The notes below the pieces were generated by a model. The model was not told the DNA's origin. It was given only the letters and a program-made list of their open reading frames with translations, and did not search any database. This document shows, piece by piece, positions 17,520 to 25,626 of a DNA stretch of 54,570 nucleotides (positions within the stretch are counted from its first letter, which is position 1; every line of letters starts with the position of its first letter). The translations under genes and the position numbers were made by a program. Origin of the DNA: Clostridiales bacterium (GTDB lineage Bacteria > Bacillota > Clostridia > Lachnospirales > Lachnospiraceae); the NCBI GenBank assembly GCA_018374355.1, contig JAHAFI010000021.1, positions 1 to 54,570 of the forward strand, given 5' to 3'.

Positions 17520-18800
17520 TTACAGAGAAAGCTTCCTCAAATCCTCATAAAAATCAGGATAAGAGATATCCACGCATTCCGCCCGTTCCAGTGTAGTAGT
17601 TCCAACCGCCGCCAGTCCTGCAATGGCAAAGGACATGGCGATCCGGTGATCCATCCGGCTGTCAATGGAAGTGCCGTAAAGAGGAGCGCCGCCCTCAATA
17701 ATCATACCGTCATCCGTTCCCTGCACTTTGCAGCCCATAGCGGAGAGCTCCGTAACCATGATATCCAGACGGTTTGATTCTTTTACCTTCAGTTCTTCAG
17801 CATTTCGAATTACCGTTGTTCCGTCAGCGAAGGCTGCCAGCACCGCAATGATGGGAATCTCGTCAATCAGAGCCGGGATGATCTCTCCCTCAATCACAGT
17901 ACCGTGAAGCGGACTGTAACGCACCAGAAGATCGGCAACCGGTTCTCCGGCAGCAATTGTCTGGTTTAAAAGCCGGATATCAGCTCCCATGGCCTTGCAT
18001 ACCCGGAGAATACCATCTCTGGTGGGGTTGATTCCCACATGTCGGATCAGAACTTCTGAGCCGGGCACCAGAAGGGCCGCCGCGATAAAATAGGCAGCAG
18101 AGGAGATATCTCCCGGTACAGAGACATCCAGCCCGTGAAGCTTCGGTTCCGGCTGGATGGAAGCAGTTGTTCCATGGCTGGTTACTTCAGCCCCGAAATG
18201 TGCCAGCATCAGTTCCGTATGGTTTCTGGAAAGGAACGGCTCTGTCACGGAGGTAACGCTGTCCCCGTATAATCCCGCAAGAAGCACACAGGATTTTACC
18301 TGAGCAGATGCCACGGGAGAGTCATAGTGAATTCCGTGAAGCTTCCGTCCTTCAATTTTAAGCGGTGCACAGCCATTTCCTTTCAGGCTTTCGATGGAAG
18401 CTCCCATCATAGAAAGAGGCTTGATGATGCGTCCCATGGGGCGGCTTTGAATAGAGTCATCTCCGGTGAGCGTGGAGGCAAAGGACTGTCCGGCCAGAAT
18501 GCCGGAAATCAGCCGGGTAGTGGTACCGCTGTTTCCCACATCTAAAATTTCGGTGGGAGCGGAAAGGCCGCGGATCCCTTTGCCGTGAACCAGAATCTCT
18601 GAGGGTGAATTTTCAATTTCAATTCCCATTTTCCGGAAACAGGAAATCGTGGAGAGACAGTCTGCCCCCTGAAGAAAATTGGTAATGCGGGTGGTACCCT
18701 CGGCCAACGCGCCGAACATCACGGCCCGGTGGGAGATGGATTTGTCGCCGGGAATCGTCACCTCACCTTTTAAAGGGCGGGTTGCCTGTTGGATTTTCAT
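17520..18800 (-). CDS. aroA: 3-phosphoshikimate 1-carboxyvinyltransferase (EPSP synthase)
   Basis: Sixth step of the shikimate pathway: joins PEP and shikimate 3-phosphate to give EPSP. The 426-residue protein shows the N-terminal substrate-binding motif GDKSISHRA (from residue 18), DVGNSGTTTRL with the S3P-binding loop near 90, and DEIPIIAVLAAFADGTT and KESNRLDIMVTELSAMG in the second half. The ATG at 18800 is preceded by AAGGAG; an in-frame upstream start at 18869 would overlap the tyrA stop and is rejected. It is the last gene of the aroF-tyrA-aroA unit, 69 bp after tyrA. Confidence 0.97.
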   Translation of the reverse strand: MKIQQATRPLKGEVTIPGDKSISHRAVMFGALAEGTTRITNFLQGADCLSTISCFRKMGIEIENSPSEILVHGKGIRGLSAPTEILDVGNSGTTTRLISGILAGQSFASTLTGDDSIQSRPMGRIIKPLSMMGASIESLKGNGCAPLKIEGRKLHGIHYDSPVASAQVKSCVLLAGLYGDSVTSVTEPFLSRNHTELMLAHFGAEVTSHGTTASIQPEPKLHGLDVSVPGDISSAAYFIAAALLVPGSEVLIRHVGINPTRDGILRVCKAMGADIRLLNQTIAAGEPVADLLVRYSPLHGTVIEGEIIPALIDEIPIIAVLAAFADGTTVIRNAEELKVKESNRLDIMVTELSAMGCKVQGTDDGMIIEGGAPLYGTSIDSRMDHRIAMSFAIAGLAAVGTTTLERAECVDISYPDFYEDLRKLSL

Positions 18801-18840
18801 AAATCTGCGTACTCCTTTCTGCTGTTTGGGGATAATGTAA

Positions 18841-18865
18841 CTGTCCGGAAATATTTTCCGGACAG
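18841..18865 (-). other. Perfect intercistronic palindrome between tyrA and aroA
   Basis: CTGTCCGGAAA and its exact complement are separated by three bases. There is no T-run on the minus strand, so it is more likely a processing or stability hairpin than a terminator. Confidence 0.6.
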
Positions 18866-18869
18866 ACAT

Positions 18870-19970
18870 TTAACGTTTATGGATCATATAATTTCGTTCT
18901 TTTAATACATTTTCGGCTTTGGTACAGGCCTCCTCCTCATAAAATTCAATGCGGAGAACACCTTCTTCAAATTCCCGGTTATGGATGATGCCGATATTTT
19001 TGATGTTGATATTGTTCATGGCCAGAAGTGTGGCAATGGTAGCGATTCCACCGGCCTCATCGTAGATATCGCAATATATAGCGTACATTTTCTGCAGCGG
19101 ACCTTTGGAGGAATCCGGCAGAGAATTGCGGTAATCCCGGGAAGCGGTAAACATTTCATGGATTTCAGAGGCATCGCCGTTATCCACCCAGCATTTTGCC
19201 TGAATGATCAGGCGGATATATTCATCTAAAACCTTGGAAATCATTTCACGGTTTTCCAGACAGATCTGCTGCCACATCACCGGGGAGGAGGAAGCGATAC
19301 GGGTGATATCCTTAAATCCTCCTGCTGCGATCAGCTTCATGTTTTCCTCCGGTGTGTCCATTTTCTGAATGGCATTGACCAGAGTGGAGGCGATGATATG
19401 GGGCAGATGACTGACCGCTGCCGTGATATAATCGTGTTCCTCATAGGTGAGTACCAGCGGAATAGCGCCAAGAGAGGAGATCAGCTCCATAAATGACGTC
19501 AGACGCATAATGTCAATCTCGCCTCCCGGCGTAAGAATATAATAGGCATTTTCAATGAGAAAATCGGTGGAATTTTCGTAACCTGTTTTTTCAGAGCCAG
19601 CCATGGGATGCCCGCCGATAAAATTTGCATCCATGCCAAGAGCCTGAACGTTCTTGTGGATTTCGCCCTTGACGCTTCCCACATCCGTGATGATGCAGTT
19701 GGGGGAAATACGGTCTTTCAGACGGCTTAAACAGGCAATATTATCATTTACAGGGGCACAAAGAAAGATATAATCACAATTTTCAAACTGTGGATCCTCT
19801 TTGGTGCATTTTACATCAACAACGCCTTCGGAAACAGCGGTATCCAGCGTTGCTTCAGTCCGGGTATAGGCGTAAATCAGAGTGTTCGGGTGAAAGCGTT
19901 TGATTGATTTTGCGATAGAGCCGCCAATCAGCCCAAGCCCGATAAACCCGACGCGGAGTGTTTCTTCCAT
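18870..19970 (-). CDS. tyrA: Prephenate dehydrogenase with C-terminal ACT domain
   Basis: Oxidatively decarboxylates prephenate to 4-hydroxyphenylpyruvate on the way to tyrosine, using NAD(P)+. The Rossmann motif GFIGLGLIGGSIAKS is at about residues 8-22, GGHPMAGSEKTGYENS near 120 is the family's substrate-binding segment, and LTYEEHDYITAAVSHLPHIIAS near 178 contains the catalytic-region His. Residues from about 295 form an ACT-like regulatory fold (GGIATIATLLAMNNINIKNI), consistent with tyrosine feedback. The 366-residue length fits the Firmicute ACT-containing type. It sits in the aromatic operon between DAHP synthase and EPSP synthase. Confidence 0.95.
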   Translation of the reverse strand: MEETLRVGFIGLGLIGGSIAKSIKRFHPNTLIYAYTRTEATLDTAVSEGVVDVKCTKEDPQFENCDYIFLCAPVNDNIACLSRLKDRISPNCIITDVGSVKGEIHKNVQALGMDANFIGGHPMAGSEKTGYENSTDFLIENAYYILTPGGEIDIMRLTSFMELISSLGAIPLVLTYEEHDYITAAVSHLPHIIASTLVNAIQKMDTPEENMKLIAAGGFKDITRIASSSPVMWQQICLENREMISKVLDEYIRLIIQAKCWVDNGDASEIHEMFTASRDYRNSLPDSSKGPLQKMYAIYCDIYDEAGGIATIATLLAMNNINIKNIGIIHNREFEEGVLRIEFYEEEACTKAENVLKERNYMIHKR

Positions 19971-20008
19971 AATTAACGTAAAATCCTTTCTCGTTACATC
20001 GTAAGTGA

Positions 20009-21025
20009 TTATTGAAGCGTTCTTTCGGCCAATCGGATATAGGCAGCCATGTCAGCCATCAGCCCGTCAAACTGGGAGAAGGTGAGAGACTGGGGTCCGT
20101 CGGACAGGGCGTGTGCCGGGTCGTTGTGGACTTCGATCATCAGTCCGTCTGCACCGCAGGCTACAGCGGCTTTTGCAAGAGGCGGTACGTAGGAAGCAAC
20201 GCCGGTTGCATGGCTGGGGTCTACGATAATGGGAAGATGGGATTTGGAACGGATCACCGGAACCGCACTGAGATCCAGAGTGTTTCTGGTAGTGGTTTCA
20301 TAGGTACGGATTCCCCGCTCGCAAAGAACCACGTTAGGGTTTCCTTCCGCAATAATATATTCTGCAGCATTCAGCCATTCATCGATGGTGGCTGCCAGTC
20401 CGCGTTTTAAAAGCACCGGGAGCCCGGAACGTCCGGCTTCTCTGAGAAGCTGGAAATTCTGCATATTCCGGGCGCCGATCTGAATCATATCCACGTATTT
20501 TGCAGCAGCTTCAATGGCAGCTTCACTGATAACTTCACAGATGGTAGCAAGCCCGGTTTCTTTTTTTGCCTCCTGCATATAGCGAAGTCCTTCCTCTTCC
20601 AGCCCCTGAAAGGAGTAGGGGGAAGTTCTCGGCTTGTAAGCGCCGCCCCGCACAAACTGCGCCCCGGCTTTTTTTACCGCCCGGGCAATTTCCATAAGCT
20701 GTTCCTCCGTCTCAACCGCACAGGGGCCGGCCATGATCGTAAGCGTATCCGGTCCGATCTCATAATTTCCCACTTGGACTCTGGATGGCTGCGGATGGAA
20801 TTTTTTGTTGGTCAGTTTATAGCTCTCTGTGATAGGAACAATTTTATCTACATAGGGCATGATTTCAATATTCTGGTTGTTCAGTTTCTGTTTGTCTCCG
20901 ACCACGCCGATGATCGTAACCTGCTCACCCTGTGAAAGATGAGTCTGGAGACCCTTTTCACAAATGATTTTCGTTATATTTTGTACAGCGCTTTCCGGTG
21001 CATCCGGTTTCATTACAATAATCAT
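20009..21025 (-). CDS. aroF: 3-deoxy-7-phosphoheptulonate synthase (DAHP synthase, type I-beta)
   Basis: First step of the shikimate pathway: PEP + erythrose 4-phosphate to DAHP. At 338 residues it matches the Thermotoga-type I-beta enzyme: an N-terminal ferredoxin-like regulatory domain (about 1-70) and a TIM-barrel catalytic domain containing IMAGPCAVETEEQ, RGGAYKPRTSPYSFQG and LPIIVDPSHATG. In that type, tyrosine or phenylalanine binds the N-terminal domain; regulation here is inferred from domain content. The start at 21025 has AGAGGG seven bases upstream. It is first in the operon and has a near-consensus promoter divergent from the EF-G-like gene. Confidence 0.96.
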   Translation of the reverse strand: MIIVMKPDAPESAVQNITKIICEKGLQTHLSQGEQVTIIGVVGDKQKLNNQNIEIMPYVDKIVPITESYKLTNKKFHPQPSRVQVGNYEIGPDTLTIMAGPCAVETEEQLMEIARAVKKAGAQFVRGGAYKPRTSPYSFQGLEEEGLRYMQEAKKETGLATICEVISEAAIEAAAKYVDMIQIGARNMQNFQLLREAGRSGLPVLLKRGLAATIDEWLNAAEYIIAEGNPNVVLCERGIRTYETTTRNTLDLSAVPVIRSKSHLPIIVDPSHATGVASYVPPLAKAAVACGADGLMIEVHNDPAHALSDGPQSLTFSQFDGLMADMAAYIRLAERTLQ

Positions 21026-21062
21026 GTTCGTACCCTCTTTTTTCTATATTTAAGCTGTAACC

Positions 21063-21091
21063 ATTGTAAAGCAGAGTGATAAAAAAGTCAA
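21063..21091 (-). promoter_or_regulatory. Sigma-A promoter of the aroF-tyrA-aroA operon
   Basis: On the minus strand TTGACT (21091-21086) and TACAAT (21068-21063) have a 17-bp spacer, 38 bp upstream of the aroF start. Confidence 0.8.
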
Positions 21092-21233
21092 TAATTTAGC
21101 GCTTTAAAGCGGAAAATAAAATGTAAAATGGTAAAATGCATAAAGTTGTAGGAATTTGTAGAATTATTAGTAAAAATCTGTCAATTAAAACAAAGAAAAT
21201 CGAGAAAATAATTGTCAATATTTTATAAAATAC

Positions 21234-21262
21234 TTGAAAAATACGCAAACTTTTAGTAGAAT
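21234..21262 (+). promoter_or_regulatory. Sigma-A promoter of the EF-G-like gene
   Basis: TTGAAA at 21234-21239 and TAGAAT at 21257-21262, spacer 17 bp, 31 bp ahead of the ATG at 21294. The AT-rich 140 bp between this and the divergent aro promoter shows no other recognisable element. Confidence 0.75.
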
Positions 21263-21293
21263 ATAACCATATTAAATTTTGGAGGTATTACAT

Positions 21294-23384
21294 ATGGACG
21301 TTTTTAGAACAGACCGAATTAGAAATGTAGTGCTGCTTGGTCATGGCGGAGCAGGAAAAACTACACTGACAGAGGCTATGGCTTATCTTTCAGGTATTAC
21401 AAACCGCTTAGGCAAGGTAACCGATGGAAATACCATCAGTGATTATGATAAAGAGGAAATCAAACGTAAATTCTCGATCTCTGCATCTACCGTGCCGATT
21501 GTATGGGATAAAGTGAAAGTAAACATTCTCGATACTCCCGGTTTCTTTGATTTCGTGGGAGAAGCAGAAGAAGCAGTAGCCGCAGCGGACGCAGCAGTCA
21601 TCGTTGTATCCGGAAAATCCGGCGTGCAGGTTGGCACACAGAAAGCATGGGAGCTCTGTGAAAAATACAAACTGCCCCGTATGATTTTCGTTACAGAGAT
21701 GGATATCGATAATGTCAGCTATCGTCAGGTAGTAGAGGATCTGACCGAATTATACGGAAAACGGATTGCTCCTCTCCACATGCCGATTCGTGAAAATGAA
21801 AAATTTGTGGGATATATTAATATCGTGAAAAATAAGGGCCGCAGATATATTGACCGTGATAGAAAAGAAGAGTGCCCGATTCCTGAGTATTCCGTAGAAT
21901 ATCTGGAAAAATACAGAGAAATCCTTCTGGAAGCAGTTGCTGAGACCAGTGAAGAATTTATGGACCGTTACTTTGAAGGCGACGAGTTCTCCGTAGCAGA
22001 GATTTCCGCAGCGCTGGCTATGTGCGTAGGCGATGGAAGCATTGTTCCCGTATGTATGGGTTCACCGGTGAACCTGCAGGGCGTTAAGATCCTTCTGGAT
22101 GATATTTGCGGATACTTCCCAAGCCCCAACCAGAGAGAACGTGCTGGTATCGTAAAATCCACCAGTGAAATTTATGAAGCAAATTATGATTTTACCAAAG
22201 CAAAATCCGCAACGGTATTTAAAACCATCGTTGACCCGTTCCTCGGCAAATACTCCCTTATGAAGGTTTGTTCCGGCGTTGTTAAATCCGGCGATACTCT
22301 TTATGATGTGGATCAGGATGTGGAAGTGAAACTGGGCAAACTGTATGTGCTGGAAGGCTCCAAACCTATCGAGGTTTCCGAGCTTCATGCCGGTGACATC
22401 GGTGCCGTTGCAAAATTAAATGAAGTCCGTACCGGTGACAGCCTTTCCACAAAGAGCACTCCGGTTATGTACGGAAAACCTGAAATCTCCACACCGTATA
22501 CCTGCAAACGCTACAAAGCAGTGAACAAAGGAGACATGGATAAGATTTCTCAGGCGTTGTCCAAGATGTGTCAGGAAGATCTGACCATGAAGATTGTCAA
22601 TGATTCCGCAAACCGCCAGACATTGATCTACGGTATCGGCGATCAGCATATCGATGTCATCGTAAGCAAACTGCAGGAGCAGTATAAAGTAAATGTGGAG
22701 ATTTCCAAACCGAAGGTTGCTTTCCGTGAAACCATCCGCAAAAAATCCGATATTGATAAAAAATACAAAAAACAGTCCGGCGGACATGGACAGTACGGTC
22801 ATGTTAAGATGACATTTGAACCGTCCGGCGATCAGGATACTCCGTATGTATTTGAGCAGATTGTAGTAGGCGGAGCCGTTCCGAAAAACTACTTCCCGGC
22901 GGTTGAAAAAGGTCTGCAGGAATCTGTCGGCGCAGGTCCTCTGGCTGCTTATCCGGTAGTCGGCGTAAAAGCCGTACTGTATGACGGATCTTACCATCCG
23001 GTAGACTCTTCTGAGATGGCATTTAAAACTGCAACAAAAATGGCTTTCAAGGACGGTTTCTTAGCAGCATCTCCGGTACTTCTGGAGCCTATCGTAAACA
23101 TGAAGGTTCGCGTGCCGGATCAGTATACCGGTGACGTTATGGGCGATCTGAATAAACGCCGTGGCCGTGTACTGGGCATGAATCCTGACCGTGACGGATA
23201 TACAGTTGTAGAAGCTGATGTTCCGGAACTGGAAATCTACGGATATTCAACCGTACTTCGTTCCATGACTGGCGGCGCAGGTGATTTCTCCTACGAACTG
23301 GCCCGCTATGAGCAGGCTCCTTCCGATGTACAGGAAAAAGAAATCGCTGCAAGAGCAAGTAAGCTGGAGAGCGGAGAAGAATAA
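21294..23384 (+). CDS. Elongation factor G-like translational GTPase (EF-G paralogue)
   Basis: A 696-residue protein with the full EF-G domain plan: G domain (1-270), domain II (about 290-375), domain III, domain IV with GGHGQYGHVKMTFEP near 500, and domain V. G1 is GHGGAGKTT at 16-24. The G3 motif reads DTPGFFDF (80-87), so the His that canonical EF-G uses for GTP hydrolysis (DTPGHVDF) is Phe. The G4 motif NKMD is TEMD (134-137). This places it in the EF-G-like (EF-G2) subfamily, whose cellular role is unsettled, rather than the housekeeping translocase. No rpsL/rpsG/tuf neighbours are present, again unlike true fusA. Confidence 0.9.
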   Translation: MDVFRTDRIRNVVLLGHGGAGKTTLTEAMAYLSGITNRLGKVTDGNTISDYDKEEIKRKFSISASTVPIVWDKVKVNILDTPGFFDFVGEAEEAVAAADAAVIVVSGKSGVQVGTQKAWELCEKYKLPRMIFVTEMDIDNVSYRQVVEDLTELYGKRIAPLHMPIRENEKFVGYINIVKNKGRRYIDRDRKEECPIPEYSVEYLEKYREILLEAVAETSEEFMDRYFEGDEFSVAEISAALAMCVGDGSIVPVCMGSPVNLQGVKILLDDICGYFPSPNQRERAGIVKSTSEIYEANYDFTKAKSATVFKTIVDPFLGKYSLMKVCSGVVKSGDTLYDVDQDVEVKLGKLYVLEGSKPIEVSELHAGDIGAVAKLNEVRTGDSLSTKSTPVMYGKPEISTPYTCKRYKAVNKGDMDKISQALSKMCQEDLTMKIVNDSANRQTLIYGIGDQHIDVIVSKLQEQYKVNVEISKPKVAFRETIRKKSDIDKKYKKQSGGHGQYGHVKMTFEPSGDQDTPYVFEQIVVGGAVPKNYFPAVEKGLQESVGAGPLAAYPVVGVKAVLYDGSYHPVDSSEMAFKTATKMAFKDGFLAASPVLLEPIVNMKVRVPDQYTGDVMGDLNKRRGRVLGMNPDRDGYTVVEADVPELEIYGYSTVLRSMTGGAGDFSYELARYEQAPSDVQEKEIAARASKLESGEE

Positions 23385-23420
23385 TACATATGAAAAAAGT
23401 AAAACTGTAATATAAAAACA

Positions 23421-23463
23421 GGGCAGGGGCTTGACGAAATCAGGTCTCTGCCCTATAGTTTTC
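23421..23463 (+). terminator. Intrinsic terminator after the EF-G-like gene
   Basis: A 14-bp stem with some G-T pairs (23421-23434 with 23441-23454 across a short loop) is followed by TATAGTTTTCTTT. Confidence 0.75.
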
Positions 23464-23492
23464 TTTAACATCAAAAAGAAATGGAGAATTGT

Positions 23493-25088
23493 ATGAAAAA
23501 AATGAAAACAAAGATACTGCTGACGCTGACGCTTCTGGTTCTGGCAGGAGTTTACTATTATGTGACACTTCCGGCCATCAATATCCATGCATCAGGTTTC
23601 TGGGCCTTTTTTGCTGCTGTTGCAGTGATCATTCTTATACTGTACGCAGTGAAAAAGAAGATCAGCAGTGTGGAGGAGCTGCGGGAAAACAAAATCATAA
23701 AAAGCGGAGTGATGGTGATTATAGCTATCGGTGTGGTATATCTGATCGGAGCTATTCTCTCGTCACCCATTGTAAATGCGAAAAAATACCGCAATCTGCT
23801 GGACGTTCAGGAAAGGGACTTCACGGAGGATATCCAGCCGGTAAACTACAATCAGATTCCCCTGCTGGATAAGGACAGTGCGGCTCTTTTGGGCAACAGA
23901 AAAATGGGAAGCATGGTGGAGATGGTTTCCCAGTTTGAGGTCAGCGATCTGTATTCCCAGATCAATTACAACGGAAAACCGGTCAGAGTAACGCCGCTGG
24001 TTTATGCAAGCCCGGTGAAATGGTTTACCAATCAGGCGCAGGGAATTCCTGCATATATTATGATTGATATGACAACTCAGGATACTACACTGGTAAATCT
24101 GGAAAAGCCGATTAAGTATTCCCCTGCGGAATATCTGAACCGGAATATTTACCGTCATCTCAGATTCCGCTTTCCAACCTATATTTTCGATCAGCTCAGC
24201 TTTGAGATTGATGAGGAAGGCACACCGTACTGGATCTGTCCGGTAAAAAAATACGAAATCGGACTGTTTGGCGGTCAGACCATCGGGCGGGTGGTTCTGT
24301 GTAATGCACAGACAGGAGAATGTCAGGACTATGCGCTGGAGGACTGTCCTACATGGGTGGACCGGGCTAATCCGGCAGACTTACTGGTGCAGCTTTATAA
24401 TTACCATGGAACGCTGATTAACGGATATATCAACAGTATTTTCGGACAGAAGGGCTGCCTGAAATCTACAGACGGCTACAACTATCTGGCAATGGAAGAT
24501 GATGTATGGGTGTATACAGGCGTGACCTCCGTCAGCGGTGACCGTTCCAATGTGGGATTTGTTCTTATAAACCAGAGAACGAGAGAAACCAGATATTATA
24601 AGGTCAACGGAGCGGAGGAGCATTCGGCTATGGATTCTGCGGAGGGACAGGTACAGAATCTGGGATATCAGGCCACCTTCCCGATTCTTTTGAATATTTC
24701 CAATGAGCCCACCTACTTTATGGCACTGAAGGACGGGGCCGGATTGGTAAAAAAATATGCCATGGTAAACATCCAAAAATATCAGAATGTAGCTATCGGC
24801 GATACAGTGGAACAGTGTGAAAAAGCATATGTGAAGCTTTTAAATTCCAGCGGAATCACCCATGAAAACGGCGGGGAGGCGAAAAAAGCCACTGGAACCA
24901 TCGAGAGGATTGCCCAGAGCGTGATTGACGGAAATTCCCATTTTTATCTGGTATTGAGCGGCAGAGATCTGATTTTTGATGTGCCGGTTCAGGAGTTTTT
25001 ACAGGTGGTTGCCCTGAAAGAGGGAGATCGGGTGTCGATTGAATATACAGAAGGAGATCCGGTTTGTACGGTAATCGATTTGAAATAA
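23493..25088 (+). CDS. Conserved membrane protein of unknown function
   Basis: I do not recognise this 531-residue protein. Three hydrophobic segments lie at about residues 6-23, 31-52 and 66-86, followed by a large, mostly hydrophilic domain of about 440 residues with many Tyr, Asn and Val, read as extracytoplasmic. Notable parts are a long beta-like region (about 110-330) and, near the C-terminus, a compact segment (about 460-531: ATGTIERIAQSVIDGNSHFY...) that resembles an OB- or beta-barrel fold. The ATG at 23493 was chosen because GGAG at 23483-23486 lies six bases upstream; an ATG at 23481 overlaps that site. The gene follows a terminator and ends just before a structured repeat. Confidence 0.75.
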   Translation: MKKMKTKILLTLTLLVLAGVYYYVTLPAINIHASGFWAFFAAVAVIILILYAVKKKISSVEELRENKIIKSGVMVIIAIGVVYLIGAILSSPIVNAKKYRNLLDVQERDFTEDIQPVNYNQIPLLDKDSAALLGNRKMGSMVEMVSQFEVSDLYSQINYNGKPVRVTPLVYASPVKWFTNQAQGIPAYIMIDMTTQDTTLVNLEKPIKYSPAEYLNRNIYRHLRFRFPTYIFDQLSFEIDEEGTPYWICPVKKYEIGLFGGQTIGRVVLCNAQTGECQDYALEDCPTWVDRANPADLLVQLYNYHGTLINGYINSIFGQKGCLKSTDGYNYLAMEDDVWVYTGVTSVSGDRSNVGFVLINQRTRETRYYKVNGAEEHSAMDSAEGQVQNLGYQATFPILLNISNEPTYFMALKDGAGLVKKYAMVNIQKYQNVAIGDTVEQCEKAYVKLLNSSGITHENGGEAKKATGTIERIAQSVIDGNSHFYLVLSGRDLIFDVPVQEFLQVVALKEGDRVSIEYTEGDPVCTVIDLK

Positions 25089-25156
25089 TTGCGTCGCTGT
25101 TCGGCCTTCTGCTATTCAGAGACATAATTGCGTTACAGTTCAGCCTTCTACTGTCC
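25085..25156 (+). repeat. Imperfect 39-bp tandem duplication
   Basis: Two 33-base units starting at 25085 and 25124 (ATAATTGCGT...CTTCT.CT) differ at about seven positions, all inside an otherwise constant frame. The second unit forms the left end of the structured element that follows. Confidence 0.6.
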
Positions 25157-25268
25157 CGCGAGGTGTTGACTTGCAAATGCAAGTCAATCCCGAGACATAC
25201 AGGCGCCAACTCGCATATTATGCGAGTTGTGTACATGCATTCGTGACTATGAAGGACAGGGTCCTGAA
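25139..25268 (+). repeat. Structured dispersed element, complete copy (two covarying hairpins)
   Basis: An interrupted outer stem (TTCAG 25139-25143 with CTGAA 25264-25268; CTGTCC 25151-25156 with GGACAG 25254-25259) encloses CGCGAGGTG, a 9-bp hairpin (25166-25174 with 25179-25187), the linker TCCCGAGACATACAGGCGC, and a 10-bp hairpin (25207-25216 with 25220-25229). The same linkers occur at 54493-54570 with hairpins of different sequence. The direct repeat GACATAATTGC flanks this copy (25121-25131 and 25271-25281), resembling a target duplication. No protein is encoded. Confidence 0.75.
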
Positions 25269-25302
25269 TAGACATAATTGCTGATAAAACTGCGGACAGA
25301 TA

Positions 25303-25331
25303 TTGTGTTCCGGCAGTGACGGTGCTATAAT
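25303..25331 (+). promoter_or_regulatory. Sigma-A promoter (extended -10) of the folate operon
   Basis: TTGTGT at 25303-25308 and TATAAT at 25326-25331 with a 17-bp spacer; TG at 25323-25324 makes an extended -10. Confidence 0.75.
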
Positions 25332-25344
25332 AGTCCGTAAATAA

Positions 25345-25526
25345 ATGATATGCAAAATAGGATTCCATGCGTTAAGTGTTTTGCGGATGGGGAGTTGCCG
25401 CTGAAACGAAAAGCTCGTCTTACGATATGGAATCCGCACCCGTTGCAACATACAGATGCCATACATCTCGATTGTGAAGGGATATAGAATTATTATTTAT
25501 TCCCATTAGAATCGGGATGTTTTTTT
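25345..25526 (+). promoter_or_regulatory. THF riboswitch with downstream terminator, upstream of folE
   Basis: Tetrahydrofolate-sensing RNA. The conserved GCGTTAAGTG core is at 25369-25378 after the stem strand GGATTCCAT (25360-25368), which pairs with ATGGAATCC (25427-25435). GGATGGGGAGTTGCC, GAAACGAAAAGC and the trailing CCGCACCCG fit the known class. The expression platform is a 10-bp hairpin (CATCTCGATT 25464-25473 with AATCGGGATG 25510-25519) followed by seven Ts. Folate abundance should reduce expression of the folate operon. Identified by pattern. Confidence 0.85.
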
Positions 25527-25626
25527 GTGTACCAAAATATACAGCATTTCTTCTTCCCATATCTGGAAATGCCCATCCCGAAGAAAAACCAATATTGGAG
25601 AAATACGAAATCAGGAGGAAAAGGGT

